Shown here: in pieces, positions 54,895-62,831 of the stretch | Position numbering within the stretch: position 1 is the stretch's first letter | Layout of the letters: every line of letters starts with the position of its first letter | DNA from: Bradyrhizobium jicamae | GTDB taxonomy: Bacteria > Pseudomonadota > Alphaproteobacteria > Rhizobiales > Xanthobacteraceae | NCBI RefSeq assembly: GCF_018130695.1 | Contig: NZ_JAFCJX010000010.1 | Span: 1-64,000 of the forward strand | DNA: 64,000 nucleotides | Direction of reading: 5' to 3' | Notes under the pieces: generated by a model | The model's input: the letters and a program-made list of their open reading frames with translations, nothing else | What the model was told of the DNA's origin: nothing | The model's database searches: none | Program-made: the position numbers and the translations under genes

Positions 54895-55542
54895 ATGAGC
54901 GGACATGACCACGACCATCACGATCACCATCATCACCACGATCACGACCATTCCGAACTGTCGGAGACCGAGCTGCGCGTGCGCGCGCTGGAATCGATCC
55001 TGACCGAGAAAGGCTACGTCGATCCGAGCTCGCTTGATCTGCTGATCGAGCTCTATGAGAAGAAGATCGGTCCGCGCAATGGCATCCGCGTGGTGGCGAA
55101 GGCGTGGAGCGATCCGGCCTATCGCGCGCGTCTGTTGAAGGATGCGACCGCCGCGATCGCCGAGCTGGATTATTCCGGCCGCCAGGGCGAGCACATGGTG
55201 GTGGTCGAGAACACGCCCGACCAGCATAACATGGTCGTGTGCACGCTGTGCTCCTGCTATCCGCATCCCGTGCTCGGCCTGCCGCCGGTTTGGTACAAGT
55301 CGGCCCCCTATCGCTCCCGCGCCGTCGCCGATCCACGCGGCGTGCTCAGGGATTTCGGCGTCGCGCTGCCGGAGGCGACGAAAATCCGCGTCTGGGATTC
55401 GACCGCCGAGATCCGATACCTCGTGCTGCCGATGCGCCCCGAAGGCACCGACGGCTGGAGCGAGGAACAGCTCGCCGAGCTCGTCACCCGCGACAGCATG
55501 ATCGGCACCGGTCTCGCGAAGCAACCCGGCGAGGCATCCTGA
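54895..55542 (+). CDS. nthA: Nitrile hydratase alpha subunit, cobalt type, with His-rich N-terminus
   Basis: A 215-residue subunit converting nitriles to amides with NthB. The metal-binding claw is C116-T-L-C119-S-C121 followed by [15 protein letters not shown]; Thr after the first Cys is the cobalt signature (iron enzymes have Ser). Two claw cysteines should be oxidised to sulfinate and sulfenate. The first 20 residues contain 11 His in [16 protein letters not shown], which could chelate cobalt or other metal. It overlaps nthB by one base (TGATG). Confidence 0.95.
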   Translation: MSGHDHDHHDHHHHHDHDHSELSETELRVRALESILTEKGYVDPSSLDLLIELYEKKIGPRNGIRVVAKAWSDPAYRARLLKDATAAIAELDYSGRQGEHMVVVENTPDQHNMVVCTLCSCYPHPVLGLPPVWYKSAPYRSRAVADPRGVLRDFGVALPEATKIRVWDSTAEIRYLVLPMRPEGTDGWSEEQLAELVTRDSMIGTGLAKQPGEAS

Positions 55543-56201
55543 TGGACGGCGCGCATGACATGGGCGGCGTGAAGGGATTTGGTCCCGTCGTCCCCGAGGC
55601 GAACGAGCCGGTGTTCCACGGCGAATGGGAGCGCCGCGCGTTTGCGTTGACCGTCGCGATGGCCCGCCCCGGCGGCTGGAACATCGACATGTCGCGCTTC
55701 GCCCGCGAGAACCGTCCGCCCGACGACTATCTCAGCAAGAGCTATTTCCAGATCTGGCTCGCAGGCCTCGAGACCTTGATGATCGAGCGTGGGCTCGTCA
55801 CGCGCGAGGAGATCGAGGCTGGCCAAGTGCTCGCGCCGCCGAAGCCCGGCATCAAGCCGGTGGCGCCTGATGAGGTCACGCCGGCGATCCGGCGCGGTGG
55901 CCCGACCGAGCGCCCTGCTCCGGCGCCTGCCTTGTTCAAGGACGGTGAGATCGTGCGGATGAAGGACATCCATCCGACCACCCACACCCGCCTGCCCCTC
56001 TATGTCCGCGGCCATCTCGGCACCATCGAGATGAACCATGGCTGCCACGTGTTTCCCGATCTGAACGCGCTGGGCCAAGGCGAGAATCCGCAATGGCTCT
56101 ACACCGTGCGCTTCGACGGACCTGAGCTTTGGGGCGCCGGCACCGACCCGACGCTCTCCGTTTCCGTCGATGCCTGGGAATCCTATCTGGAGCGCGCCTG
56201 A
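55542..56201 (+). CDS. nthB: Nitrile hydratase beta subunit
   Basis: A 219-residue beta subunit. The N-terminal signature [16 protein letters not shown] and the two-domain layout are typical: helical 1-105, then a beta-barrel with MKDIHPTTHTRLPLYVRGHLGTIE and PQWLYTVRFDGPELWG. It contacts the alpha claw through two conserved Arg. It overlaps the accessory gene by one base, so the three are one operon. Confidence 0.95.
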   Translation: MDGAHDMGGVKGFGPVVPEANEPVFHGEWERRAFALTVAMARPGGWNIDMSRFARENRPPDDYLSKSYFQIWLAGLETLMIERGLVTREEIEAGQVLAPPKPGIKPVAPDEVTPAIRRGGPTERPAPAPALFKDGEIVRMKDIHPTTHTRLPLYVRGHLGTIEMNHGCHVFPDLNALGQGENPQWLYTVRFDGPELWGAGTDPTLSVSVDAWESYLERA

Positions 56202-56584
56202 TGTCACTCGGTCCCCAACAGGCGATGCGCGCCGCGGTCGCCGTGCCCGGCGTGCCTCGCGATGAGGATGGCCCGGTGTTCCGCGAGCCCTGGGAAGCGC
56301 GCGCCTTCGCGATGGCGCTGGCGCTGCACGAGGCCGGCGTCTTCACCTGGAATGAATGGGCGGAGGCGCTGGGCGCCCAGATCAAGCGCGCGCAAGCCGC
56401 CGGCGATCCCGATACGGGCGAGACGTACTATCGGCACTGGCTGGCCACGCTGGAAACGCTGGTCGCCGCCAAGGGCGTCACCACGCCGGACAATTTGCAC
56501 CGCTACCGCGACGCCTGGGACCACGCCGCCGACCGCACCCCGCACGGCAAACCGATCGAGCTGACGCCGGGGGATTTCGGGTAG
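56201..56584 (+). CDS. Nitrile hydratase accessory (activator) protein
   Basis: A 127-residue protein resembling the N-terminal half of a beta subunit (DEDGPVFREPWEARAFAMALALHEAGVFTWNEWAEALG ... YYRHWLATLETLV). This is the NHase activator family (P14K/NhlE-like) that forms a complex with the alpha subunit and inserts cobalt by subunit swapping. ATG at 56201 overlaps the nthB stop. No amidase gene follows; palindromic repeats and queC do. Confidence 0.9.
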   Translation: MSLGPQQAMRAAVAVPGVPRDEDGPVFREPWEARAFAMALALHEAGVFTWNEWAEALGAQIKRAQAAGDPDTGETYYRHWLATLETLVAAKGVTTPDNLHRYRDAWDHAADRTPHGKPIELTPGDFG

Positions 56585-56589
56585 CGCGC

Positions 56590-56701
56590 CGTCATTGCCT
56601 GCAACAAACGCGAAGCGTTTGTGCAAGGGAGCGAAGTGACGAAGCAATCCATGCATCCGCCACGCGGTGGCATGGATTGCTTCGCTTTGCTCGCAATGAC
56701 G
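56590..56701. repeat. Palindromic intergenic repeat
   Basis: Outer arms CGTCATTGC (56590-56598) / GCAATGACG (56693-56701), inner 15-base perfect arms CGAAGCAATCCATGC (56640-56654) / GCATGGATTGCTTCG (56670-56684), plus a small AAACGC-GAA-GCGTTT hairpin. The layout fits the abundant imperfect palindromes of Bradyrhizobium genomes. It probably ends the nitrile hydratase transcript. Confidence 0.75.
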
Positions 56702-56740
56702 GGGATAGGTTCTGATTAAATATCAAACAGCCTAATCGTG

Positions 56741-56840
56741 TCATCACCCGCGCATGCGGGTGATCCAGTATTCCAGAGACGCCTGCGATTGTACCGATGG
56801 GCCGCGGCGTACTGGATCGCCCGCATTCGCGGGCGACGAC
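56741..56840. repeat. Second palindromic intergenic repeat of another family
   Basis: CACCCGC-GCAT-GCGGGTG hairpin on the left and GCCCGC-ATTC-GCGGGC on the right, joined by GATCCAGTA (56762-56770) and its complement TACTGGATC around a 40-base middle. It is different from the repeat 40 bases to the left. It lies between the nitrile hydratase operon and queC. Confidence 0.7.
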
Positions 56841-56877
56841 AGTTGAGGTATGCGTCCGCAGCCCCCTACGGCGCCGA

Positions 56878-57606
56878 TCAATGATCCCCGCGCGTGCTGC
56901 GCGCCGCATACTCCCGCCAGCCTTTGGCGCGCAGCGCGCAGGCCGGGCATTCGCCACAGCCATAGCCCCAGTCGTGCCGGGCGCCGCGTTCGCCGAGATA
57001 GCAGGTGTGGGATTGCTCCCGGATCAGGTCGACCAGCCCTGCCCCGCCGAGATCATGCGCAAGCTGCCAGGTTGCGGCCTTGTCGAGCCACATCAGCGGT
57101 GTGTGCAGCTCGAAATTTTTGGCCATGCCGAGGTTGAGCGCGGCCTGCTGCGCCTTGATGGTCTCGTCGCGGCAATCGGGATAGCCGGAGTAATCGGTCT
57201 CGCACATGCCGCCGACGATGTGGCGGATGCCGCGGCGATAGGCCAGCGCCGCAGCGAAGGTGAGGAACACCAGGTTGCGGCCGGGCACGAAGGTGTTCGG
57301 CAGGCCGTCCGCTCCCATCTCGATCGCGACGTCACGCGTCAGCGCCGTGTCGGAAATCTCCGCCAGCGTCGGGATCGCCAGTGTGTGGCTGTCCCGGAGC
57401 TTGGCGGCCCAGTCCGGCCGCATCGCCTTCAGTTCGGCCAGCAGGCGATCGCGGCGATCGAGCTCGATCGCATGACGCTGGCCATAGGCGAAACCGAGCA
57501 TCTCGACGCGGGCAAAGCGGGACAGCGCCCAGGCGAGGCAGGTGGTGGAATCCTGGCCGCCGGAGAACAGCACCAGCGCGGTTTCAGAGGTGGATTGATC
57601 GCTCAT
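56878..57606 (-). CDS. queC: 7-cyano-7-deazaguanine synthase (queuosine/preQ0 pathway)
   Basis: A 242-residue ATP-dependent enzyme converting 7-carboxy-7-deazaguanine and ammonia to preQ0. The PP-loop is [14 protein letters not shown] near residues 10-22. [21 protein letters not shown] and the C-terminal zinc site C-x8-x-C-x2-C-x2-C (in [21 protein letters not shown]) are typical. The start at 57606 is preferred over an in-frame codon nine bases upstream. Other queuosine genes are not in the window. Confidence 0.95.
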   Translation of the reverse strand: MSDQSTSETALVLFSGGQDSTTCLAWALSRFARVEMLGFAYGQRHAIELDRRDRLLAELKAMRPDWAAKLRDSHTLAIPTLAEISDTALTRDVAIEMGADGLPNTFVPGRNLVFLTFAAALAYRRGIRHIVGGMCETDYSGYPDCRDETIKAQQAALNLGMAKNFELHTPLMWLDKAATWQLAHDLGGAGLVDLIREQSHTCYLGERGARHDWGYGCGECPACALRAKGWREYAARSTRGDH

Positions 57607-57723
57607 GGGCTTCAACTAATTCACTTCCCTGCGATCATCAACGTGTCAGGATACGCCGCCCCGACAGCACGTCCGTTGCAAGCGCATGCGCGCTATGGTA
57701 GTGGAGAAATAAATAAGCACCTG

Positions 57724-58248
57724 ATGGAGGAGTTCGAGGGTTTGGTCAACAGCGGTTTCAAAGTCTCGCAAGACGGCCGCTTGCTGTTCTTTCCATGGGG
57801 CGTGCTGAGCCGTGGATACGTGGTCCCCTCGGAGGACGATTATTGGCGACTCCAGCGACTGATCACCGCCTGCATGGTGGTCACCACCGCAGTCATCCTC
57901 GTACCCACCTTCTTTGGCGCTTACGCCGTTGCGGCCGTTCTGGTCGTCGCCGTGCTTGTCCTCTATTACGTCTGGACGCGGCTCGCGCTGCGTCACTTTG
58001 AAGTGGTCGACGAAAGATTGTCGTTCCATGAAATCATGACGCCGGTGGCCCATGCGCTTGGTCCGGTCAAGCTCTGGCTATCGGTAATAGGCTCCTTGGT
58101 ATTTGTCTTGGTCGGTACACTGCTGTTCATCCTCACGCCTGGTGACTGGCTGTTTCCGCTCGGCATCATCGGCTTTTTCGGTCTCGGTGGAGTAGCAGCT
58201 ATCTACATGCTCATCCTGCGATATCGGACGGCCGAGACGGAAGCCTGA
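57724..58248 (+). CDS. Four-helix inner-membrane hypothetical protein
   Basis: A 174-residue membrane protein. A soluble N-terminus (EEFEGLVNSGFKVSQDGRLLFFPWG) precedes two adjacent helices at about 48-68 and 66-88. A soluble loop follows, then two more helices at about 120-140 and 145-167. FFPWGVLSRGYVV is a motif I have seen in uncharacterised DUF-type membrane proteins. The ribosome-binding site is weak. The function is unknown. Confidence 0.75.
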   Translation: MEEFEGLVNSGFKVSQDGRLLFFPWGVLSRGYVVPSEDDYWRLQRLITACMVVTTAVILVPTFFGAYAVAAVLVVAVLVLYYVWTRLALRHFEVVDERLSFHEIMTPVAHALGPVKLWLSVIGSLVFVLVGTLLFILTPGDWLFPLGIIGFFGLGGVAAIYMLILRYRTAETEA

Positions 58249-58351
58249 TCGCGGCGGATCGGTGGAAATTGAGGGTGACACCGGCCGGTTCCGCTGGGCT
58301 CGCGTGGAAGGTTTTGGCATAAAGCCCAAACCATCCACGTTCCGGTGCCCG

Positions 58352-59206
58352 ATGACCCCTTCCCGCGATATTTCCCGCCTGATCGAGATCATGGCTGCGC
58401 TGCGCACGCCGGTGACCGGATGCCCGTGGGACCTCTTGCAGAATTTCCAGACCATTGCGCCCTACACAATCGAGGAGGCCTATGAGGTCGCGGACGCGAT
58501 CTCGCGCAACGATTTCGAAGACCTGCGCGACGAGCTCGGCGATCTCCTGCTGCAGGTGGTCTATCACGCCCGCATGGCCGAAGAGCAGAATGCGTTTGAA
58601 TTCGGCGATGTCGTCGAGGCGATCACGAAGAAGATGATCCGCCGCCATCCGCATGTCTTCGCCGACAAGGACGGCAACATCCAGCCGGCCGGCGTCAAGA
58701 GCGCCTGGGACCGCATCAAGGCCGAGGAGAAGGCCGAGCGCGCCGCGCGCCGTGGACCTGACGACCTCGCCCACTCGTCCCTGCTGGCGAGCGTGAAAGC
58801 CGGCCTGCCCGCGCTGTCGCGCGCGATGGAATTGCAGCGTAAGGCCTCCACCGTCGGCTTCGACTGGAACGACCCGCGCGCCGTGTTGGCCAAAATCCGC
58901 GAGGAAGCCGACGAGATCGAGGCTGCGCTCGACCGCAACGACAGCCAAGAGCTGGCGGAAGAAACCGGCGACCTGCTGTTTGCCGTCGTCAACCTCGCCC
59001 GCCACGTCGATGCCGATCCAGATGCGGCGCTGCGCGCCACGAATGCAAAATTCGAGCGGCGGTTTGCCTATATCGAGCGGACGCTGACTGCGAAGGGACG
59101 TTCGCTGAACGATGCGTCGCTGCAGGAGATGGATGCGCTGTGGAACGAGGCGAAGACGAAATCCCCCACTGTCGTCCCGGCGAAGGCCGGGACCCATACC
59201 GCGTGA
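58352..59206 (+). CDS. mazG: Nucleoside triphosphate pyrophosphohydrolase
   Basis: A 284-residue MazG with two tandem domains. The first has CPWDLLQNFQTIAPYTIEEAYEV and EELGDLLLQVVYHAR-type helices (DELGDLLLQVV); the second has EEADEIEAALDR and EETGDLLFAVVNLARH, the E-E-x-x-D/E pattern that binds magnesium. It hydrolyses NTPs to NMP and PPi, cleaning the nucleotide pool. The start at 58352 fits the family N-terminus. The last ten residues or so (VPAKAGTHTA) are encoded by a palindromic repeat and probably are not functional. Confidence 0.94.
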   Translation: MTPSRDISRLIEIMAALRTPVTGCPWDLLQNFQTIAPYTIEEAYEVADAISRNDFEDLRDELGDLLLQVVYHARMAEEQNAFEFGDVVEAITKKMIRRHPHVFADKDGNIQPAGVKSAWDRIKAEEKAERAARRGPDDLAHSSLLASVKAGLPALSRAMELQRKASTVGFDWNDPRAVLAKIREEADEIEAALDRNDSQELAEETGDLLFAVVNLARHVDADPDAALRATNAKFERRFAYIERTLTAKGRSLNDASLQEMDALWNEAKTKSPTVVPAKAGTHTA

Positions 59207-59327
59207 TCTATCGATGGACTGAGGCAGCTAATATCACGCGCGCAAGCCACGCCACGAGTGGGGCAACTGCTCTCGTGCTCAGCAACACGATTCGGTGGTT
59301 ATGGGTCCCGGCCTTCGCCGGGACGAC
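59171..59327. repeat. Palindromic repeat with perfect 28-bp arms, encoding the MazG tail
   Basis: Left arm 59171-59198 (begins GTCGTCCCGGCGAAGGCC) and right arm 59300-59327 are exact reverse complements over 28 bases, separated by 101 bases. The mazG stop codon lies eight bases after the left arm. Translation of this repeat type gives VVPAKAGTH, a tail found on many Bradyrhizobium proteins. It separates the convergent mazG and mgtE genes. Confidence 0.85.
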
Positions 59328-59351
59328 AATGTCGCGGCAGTAGCGGCCGCC

Positions 59352-60722
59352 TCACAGCAGCGTGCCGCGCAGAATCACCGCCGCCACGCCGAAATAGATC
59401 ACCAGCCCTGTCACGTCGACCAGCGTCGCCACGAACGGCGCCGATGCGCTCGCGGGGTCGAAGCCGATGCGCTTGAGGATGAAAGGCAGCATCGAGCCCG
59501 ACAGTGATCCGAACGTCACGATGCCGACCAGCGCCGCGCCGACGGTCACAGCGACGAGGCCCCAATGCGGGCCGTAGTCGAACAGGCCGAGCGTCTGCCA
59601 GAGCGTGATCCTGACGATGCCGATCACGCCGAGAATGGCGCCGAGCGTGATGCCGGTCGGCAGTTCGCGAATGGCCACGCGCCACCAGTCACCAAGCCGC
59701 ACCTCATGCAGCGCCAGCGAGCGGATCAAGAGCGAGGTGGCCTGCGATCCGGAATTGCCGCCCGAGCTCATGATCAGCGGAATGAAGAGCGTCAGCACGA
59801 TCGCCTTCTCGAGCTCGCTTTGGTAAGTCTGCATTGCGGTTGCCGTCAGCATTTCCGACAGGAACAGCGCGCACAGCCAGCCGGCGCGCTTCTTGATCAT
59901 TTCGCCGAAACTGATCCGCAGATACGGCTCGTCGATCGCTTCCATGCCGCCGAACTTCTGGGCGTCCTCGGTCGATTCCTCGACAATGGCGTCGATGACG
60001 TCGTCGACCGTGACGATGCCGAGGATGCGGCCGGGACCGTCAACGACCGCGACCGCGAGCACATCGTAACGGGAGATCAGCCGCGCCGCCTCCATGCGGT
60101 CGGCTTCCGGCGAGACCGTCAACGGCCGCCGCGCCGGCGCCGCGGTCAGCACGCTGGCGTGCGGGTCGCCCGAGATCAGGCGGCGCAACGGGACGGCCTG
60201 GATCAGCGTCTTCTTGACGGGATCGATCACGAAGATCGAGTAGACCGTCTCGCGCGTGCGCTCGACCATGCGGATGTGATGCAGCACTTCTGCGATGGTC
60301 CAGGTCGCGGGCACGCTGACGAACTCCGTCGTCATGATGCTGCCCGCGCTGCGCTCGGGATAGGCGAGCAGTCCGGAGATGACGGTGCGGGTCTCAGGGG
60401 TGAGCCCGTTCAGCAGCGTGGTGCGCAGCGGCTCGATCAGCTCCTTGAAGATGTCGGCCGCGCGGTCGTCGGAGACGCCGGACAGCAGCGCGACGGCCGT
60501 CTCGGTCGGCAGTTCCGCGATGATCTCGCAGGTGCTGGCGAGCCCGGGCAGATCCAACACCTCGATCGCCTTCTCGGCCGGCAGCGACCGCAATATCGCT
60601 GCGGCCTTGTCCGGGCCATGTGCATTCATCGCCTCGACGATGTCGGGCGCACGCTCCTGGGCCAGAGTCCCCGTCCCGTTGCCGAGCTTGTCGCCCGCCA
60701 TGGCTTCATTGGCATTCTGCAT
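59352..60722 (-). CDS. mgtE: Magnesium transporter MgtE
   Basis: A 456-residue magnesium channel. The N domain is helical (1-135; the armadillo-like repeats with LPAEKAIEVLDLPGLAS). Two CBS domains lie at about 140-265 (GSIMTTEFVSVPATWTIAEVLHHIR, VLAVAVVDGPGRILGIVTVDDVIDAI), and five membrane helices make up the rest, with SSGGNSGSQATSLLIRSL forming the pore signature. CBS and N domains close the pore when magnesium is plentiful. The start at 60722 follows GAGG. Confidence 0.94.
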   Translation of the reverse strand: MQNANEAMAGDKLGNGTGTLAQERAPDIVEAMNAHGPDKAAAILRSLPAEKAIEVLDLPGLASTCEIIAELPTETAVALLSGVSDDRAADIFKELIEPLRTTLLNGLTPETRTVISGLLAYPERSAGSIMTTEFVSVPATWTIAEVLHHIRMVERTRETVYSIFVIDPVKKTLIQAVPLRRLISGDPHASVLTAAPARRPLTVSPEADRMEAARLISRYDVLAVAVVDGPGRILGIVTVDDVIDAIVEESTEDAQKFGGMEAIDEPYLRISFGEMIKKRAGWLCALFLSEMLTATAMQTYQSELEKAIVLTLFIPLIMSSGGNSGSQATSLLIRSLALHEVRLGDWWRVAIRELPTGITLGAILGVIGIVRITLWQTLGLFDYGPHWGLVAVTVGAALVGIVTFGSLSGSMLPFILKRIGFDPASASAPFVATLVDVTGLVIYFGVAAVILRGTLL

Positions 60723-60869
60723 GGATCGGCCCTCGCCTTTGCACTCCGCAGCGCAATGGACCAAGACGACGCCGATTTCAAACAGAAAGTGCGGCAACCT
60801 GCCGCACCCGGGCAAAGTCATGTCATTGTCATGGTTTCCGATATTGCCCCAGCTGAAACCGTGCGGGAC

Positions 60870-62252
60870 CTAGGCGCCTGATGGTACGGCATCAAACCGG
60901 TTCATCACGATATCCCGCTTCGTCTCATCGACGCGGACGGTCATGTCGAAGCGCTCGCCGTGCAGCTCCTTGTTCAGCACCTCGGCGTTGCGATGCAGCC
61001 AGGAGATGCCGGCGCCGTCGGACGCTGATATCGAGAGATTGAGCGTCATGCGCTTGGCCGCAAGGCGGTCCTCGATCGCGGTCAGCAGATCGTCGATCCC
61101 CTCGCCCGACACGGCCGACACCAGGAAGCACGGCCGTTCCGGCGGTCGGCGCGCGGCGATATTTTTGAGATTGTCGCGCTCCTCGGGATCGAAGCGGTCG
61201 ATCTTGTTCCAGACCTCGATGATGCGGTTGCCGGAATCGGCCGAGGGATCGATGCCGAGCTGCCGCAGCACGTTCTCGACGTCGGCCTCCTGCGCCTCGG
61301 CATCCTCGTGCGAGATGTCGCGAACATGCAGGATGATGTCGGCCTCCAGCACCTCCTCCAGCGTGGCGCGGAAGGCGGCGACGAGCTGGGTCGGCAAATT
61401 GGAGATGAAGCCGACAGTGTCAGAGAGCATCGCCTTGCCGCCATGCGGCAGCGTCAGCGCGCGCAAGGTGGGATCGAGTGTGGCGAACAGCATGTCGGCG
61501 GCCTGCACGTCGGCACGCGTCAGGCGATTGAACAGCGTCGACTTGCCGGCATTGGTGTAGCCGACGAGCGCCACCACGCGATACGGCACGCGCTGGCGGC
61601 CGGCGCGATGCAATCGCCGCGTCGCCTGCACCTTCTTCAACTCGCCTTCGAGCTTGGTGATGCGCTCGCTGATCAAGCGGCGATCGGCCTCGATCTGGGT
61701 TTCGCCGGGGCCGCCCATGAAGCCGAAGCCGCCGCGCTGGCGTTCCAGATGGGTCCAGGACCGCACCAGGCGCGAGCGCTGGTAATTCAGATGCGCCAGC
61801 TCGACCTGCAGCGCGCCCTCCTTGGTCTTGGCGCGGCGGCCGAAGATTTCCAGGATCAGGCCGGTGCGGTCGAGCACCTTGGTGCTCCAGGCCTTCTCGA
61901 GATTGCGCTGCTGGATCGGCGACAGCGCGCAATCCATCACCACGAGCTCGACATGCTCGCTGGCAACGAGACCATTGATCTCCTCGACCTTGCCCTTGCC
62001 GAGATAGGTGGCGGGACGGATCTGGCTGATCGGCGCCGGCAGCGCCTGCGCCACGGTGAGATCAATGGCGCGCGCGAGACCGGCGGCTTCTTCGATCCGC
62101 GCCTCATAATCGCGAACAGACGATTCCGTTTGCGCATCGCCGTCGCCACGGCGCGTGCGCAGGTAAGGGCCGATGACGATCACTCGCCCGGTCTTGCTGT
62201 TCCCCGCCGATCGCGGACGATCGGCGCCCCCTTCACGATCGAAGGGTTCCAA
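60870..62252 (-). CDS. hflX: Ribosome-associated GTPase HflX
   Basis: A 460-residue GTPase. The N-terminal HflX domain has PATYLGKGKVEEI and DCALSPIQQRNLEK. A coiled coil with GGPGETQIEADRRLI is the family signature. The G domain has P-loop GYTNAGKST, DTVGFISNLP (G3) and WNKID (G4). It splits stalled or hibernating ribosomes under stress. It starts 11 bases after hfq ends, and hfq-hflX is a conserved pair. Confidence 0.95.
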   Translation of the reverse strand: MEPFDREGGADRPRSAGNSKTGRVIVIGPYLRTRRGDGDAQTESSVRDYEARIEEAAGLARAIDLTVAQALPAPISQIRPATYLGKGKVEEINGLVASEHVELVVMDCALSPIQQRNLEKAWSTKVLDRTGLILEIFGRRAKTKEGALQVELAHLNYQRSRLVRSWTHLERQRGGFGFMGGPGETQIEADRRLISERITKLEGELKKVQATRRLHRAGRQRVPYRVVALVGYTNAGKSTLFNRLTRADVQAADMLFATLDPTLRALTLPHGGKAMLSDTVGFISNLPTQLVAAFRATLEEVLEADIILHVRDISHEDAEAQEADVENVLRQLGIDPSADSGNRIIEVWNKIDRFDPEERDNLKNIAARRPPERPCFLVSAVSGEGIDDLLTAIEDRLAAKRMTLNLSISASDGAGISWLHRNAEVLNKELHGERFDMTVRVDETKRDIVMNRFDAVPSGA

Positions 62253-62263
62253 TCAGGTCACTC

Positions 62264-62512
62264 TCAAGCAGGCGCATCCTCGCCGCCTTCGAACAGCTGG
62301 ATCGGCGCACCCGGCATGATGGTCGAGATCGCATGCTTGTAGACAAGCTGCGAGTGACCGTCGCGCCGCAGCAGCAGGCAGAAATTGTCGAACCAGGTGA
62401 CAATGCCCTGCAGCTTCACTCCGTTCACCAGAAAGATCGTCAGAGGCGTTTTTGTTTTACGAACGTGATTTAGGAAGGTGTCTTGTAGATTTTGTGCGCG
62501 GTCTGCCGCCAT
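62264..62512 (-). CDS. hfq: RNA chaperone Hfq
   Basis: An 82-residue Sm-like protein. Sm1 has [24 protein letters not shown], and Sm2 has [13 protein letters not shown], the KH motif that lines the poly-U pore. It forms hexamers that pair sRNAs with mRNAs and affects nif/fix gene expression in rhizobia. It lies between ntrX and hflX, all transcribed leftward. Confidence 0.97.
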   Translation of the reverse strand: MAADRAQNLQDTFLNHVRKTKTPLTIFLVNGVKLQGIVTWFDNFCLLLRRDGHSQLVYKHAISTIMPGAPIQLFEGGEDAPA

Positions 62513-62831
62513 TGTTTTTATCCCGCAGTTTCGTGCTTCTTTTTTTGTTGGACCGAGTGTTGCCCTCTCGCGGAGCCTCTCCCGGCCACCGTCCCACCCT
62601 GAGATCCCCCTCCGGCAGGCTCGGCGTTAGGATTAGAGGCCACGCGCGCTTTTTAGGCAAGCCGGTTCCTGCGCCACTCCGTACGAACACGGTGGCAATT
62701 CTACGAAATCGCTGCGAAAGAGATGAATATTCTCAAGCAGCTGTTTGAATCCCCAGCTTTCGGGCAGATAGCCGCACCCGATCCTGACAAATCAGAATCG
62801 GGCGCCGAATTGTATACGCGTGACAGCGCTA
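62513..62831. other. Intergenic region between ntrX and hfq
   Basis: 319 bases that should hold the hfq promoter. A near-perfect hairpin CCCGATCCTGA / TCAGAATCGGG (62777-62802) lies about 30 bases after the ntrX stop and may end or stabilise its transcript. A T-rich tract just before hfq (CTTTTTTTGTTGG on the plus strand) becomes an A-rich leader in the mRNA. No small gene is convincing. Confidence 0.6.
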
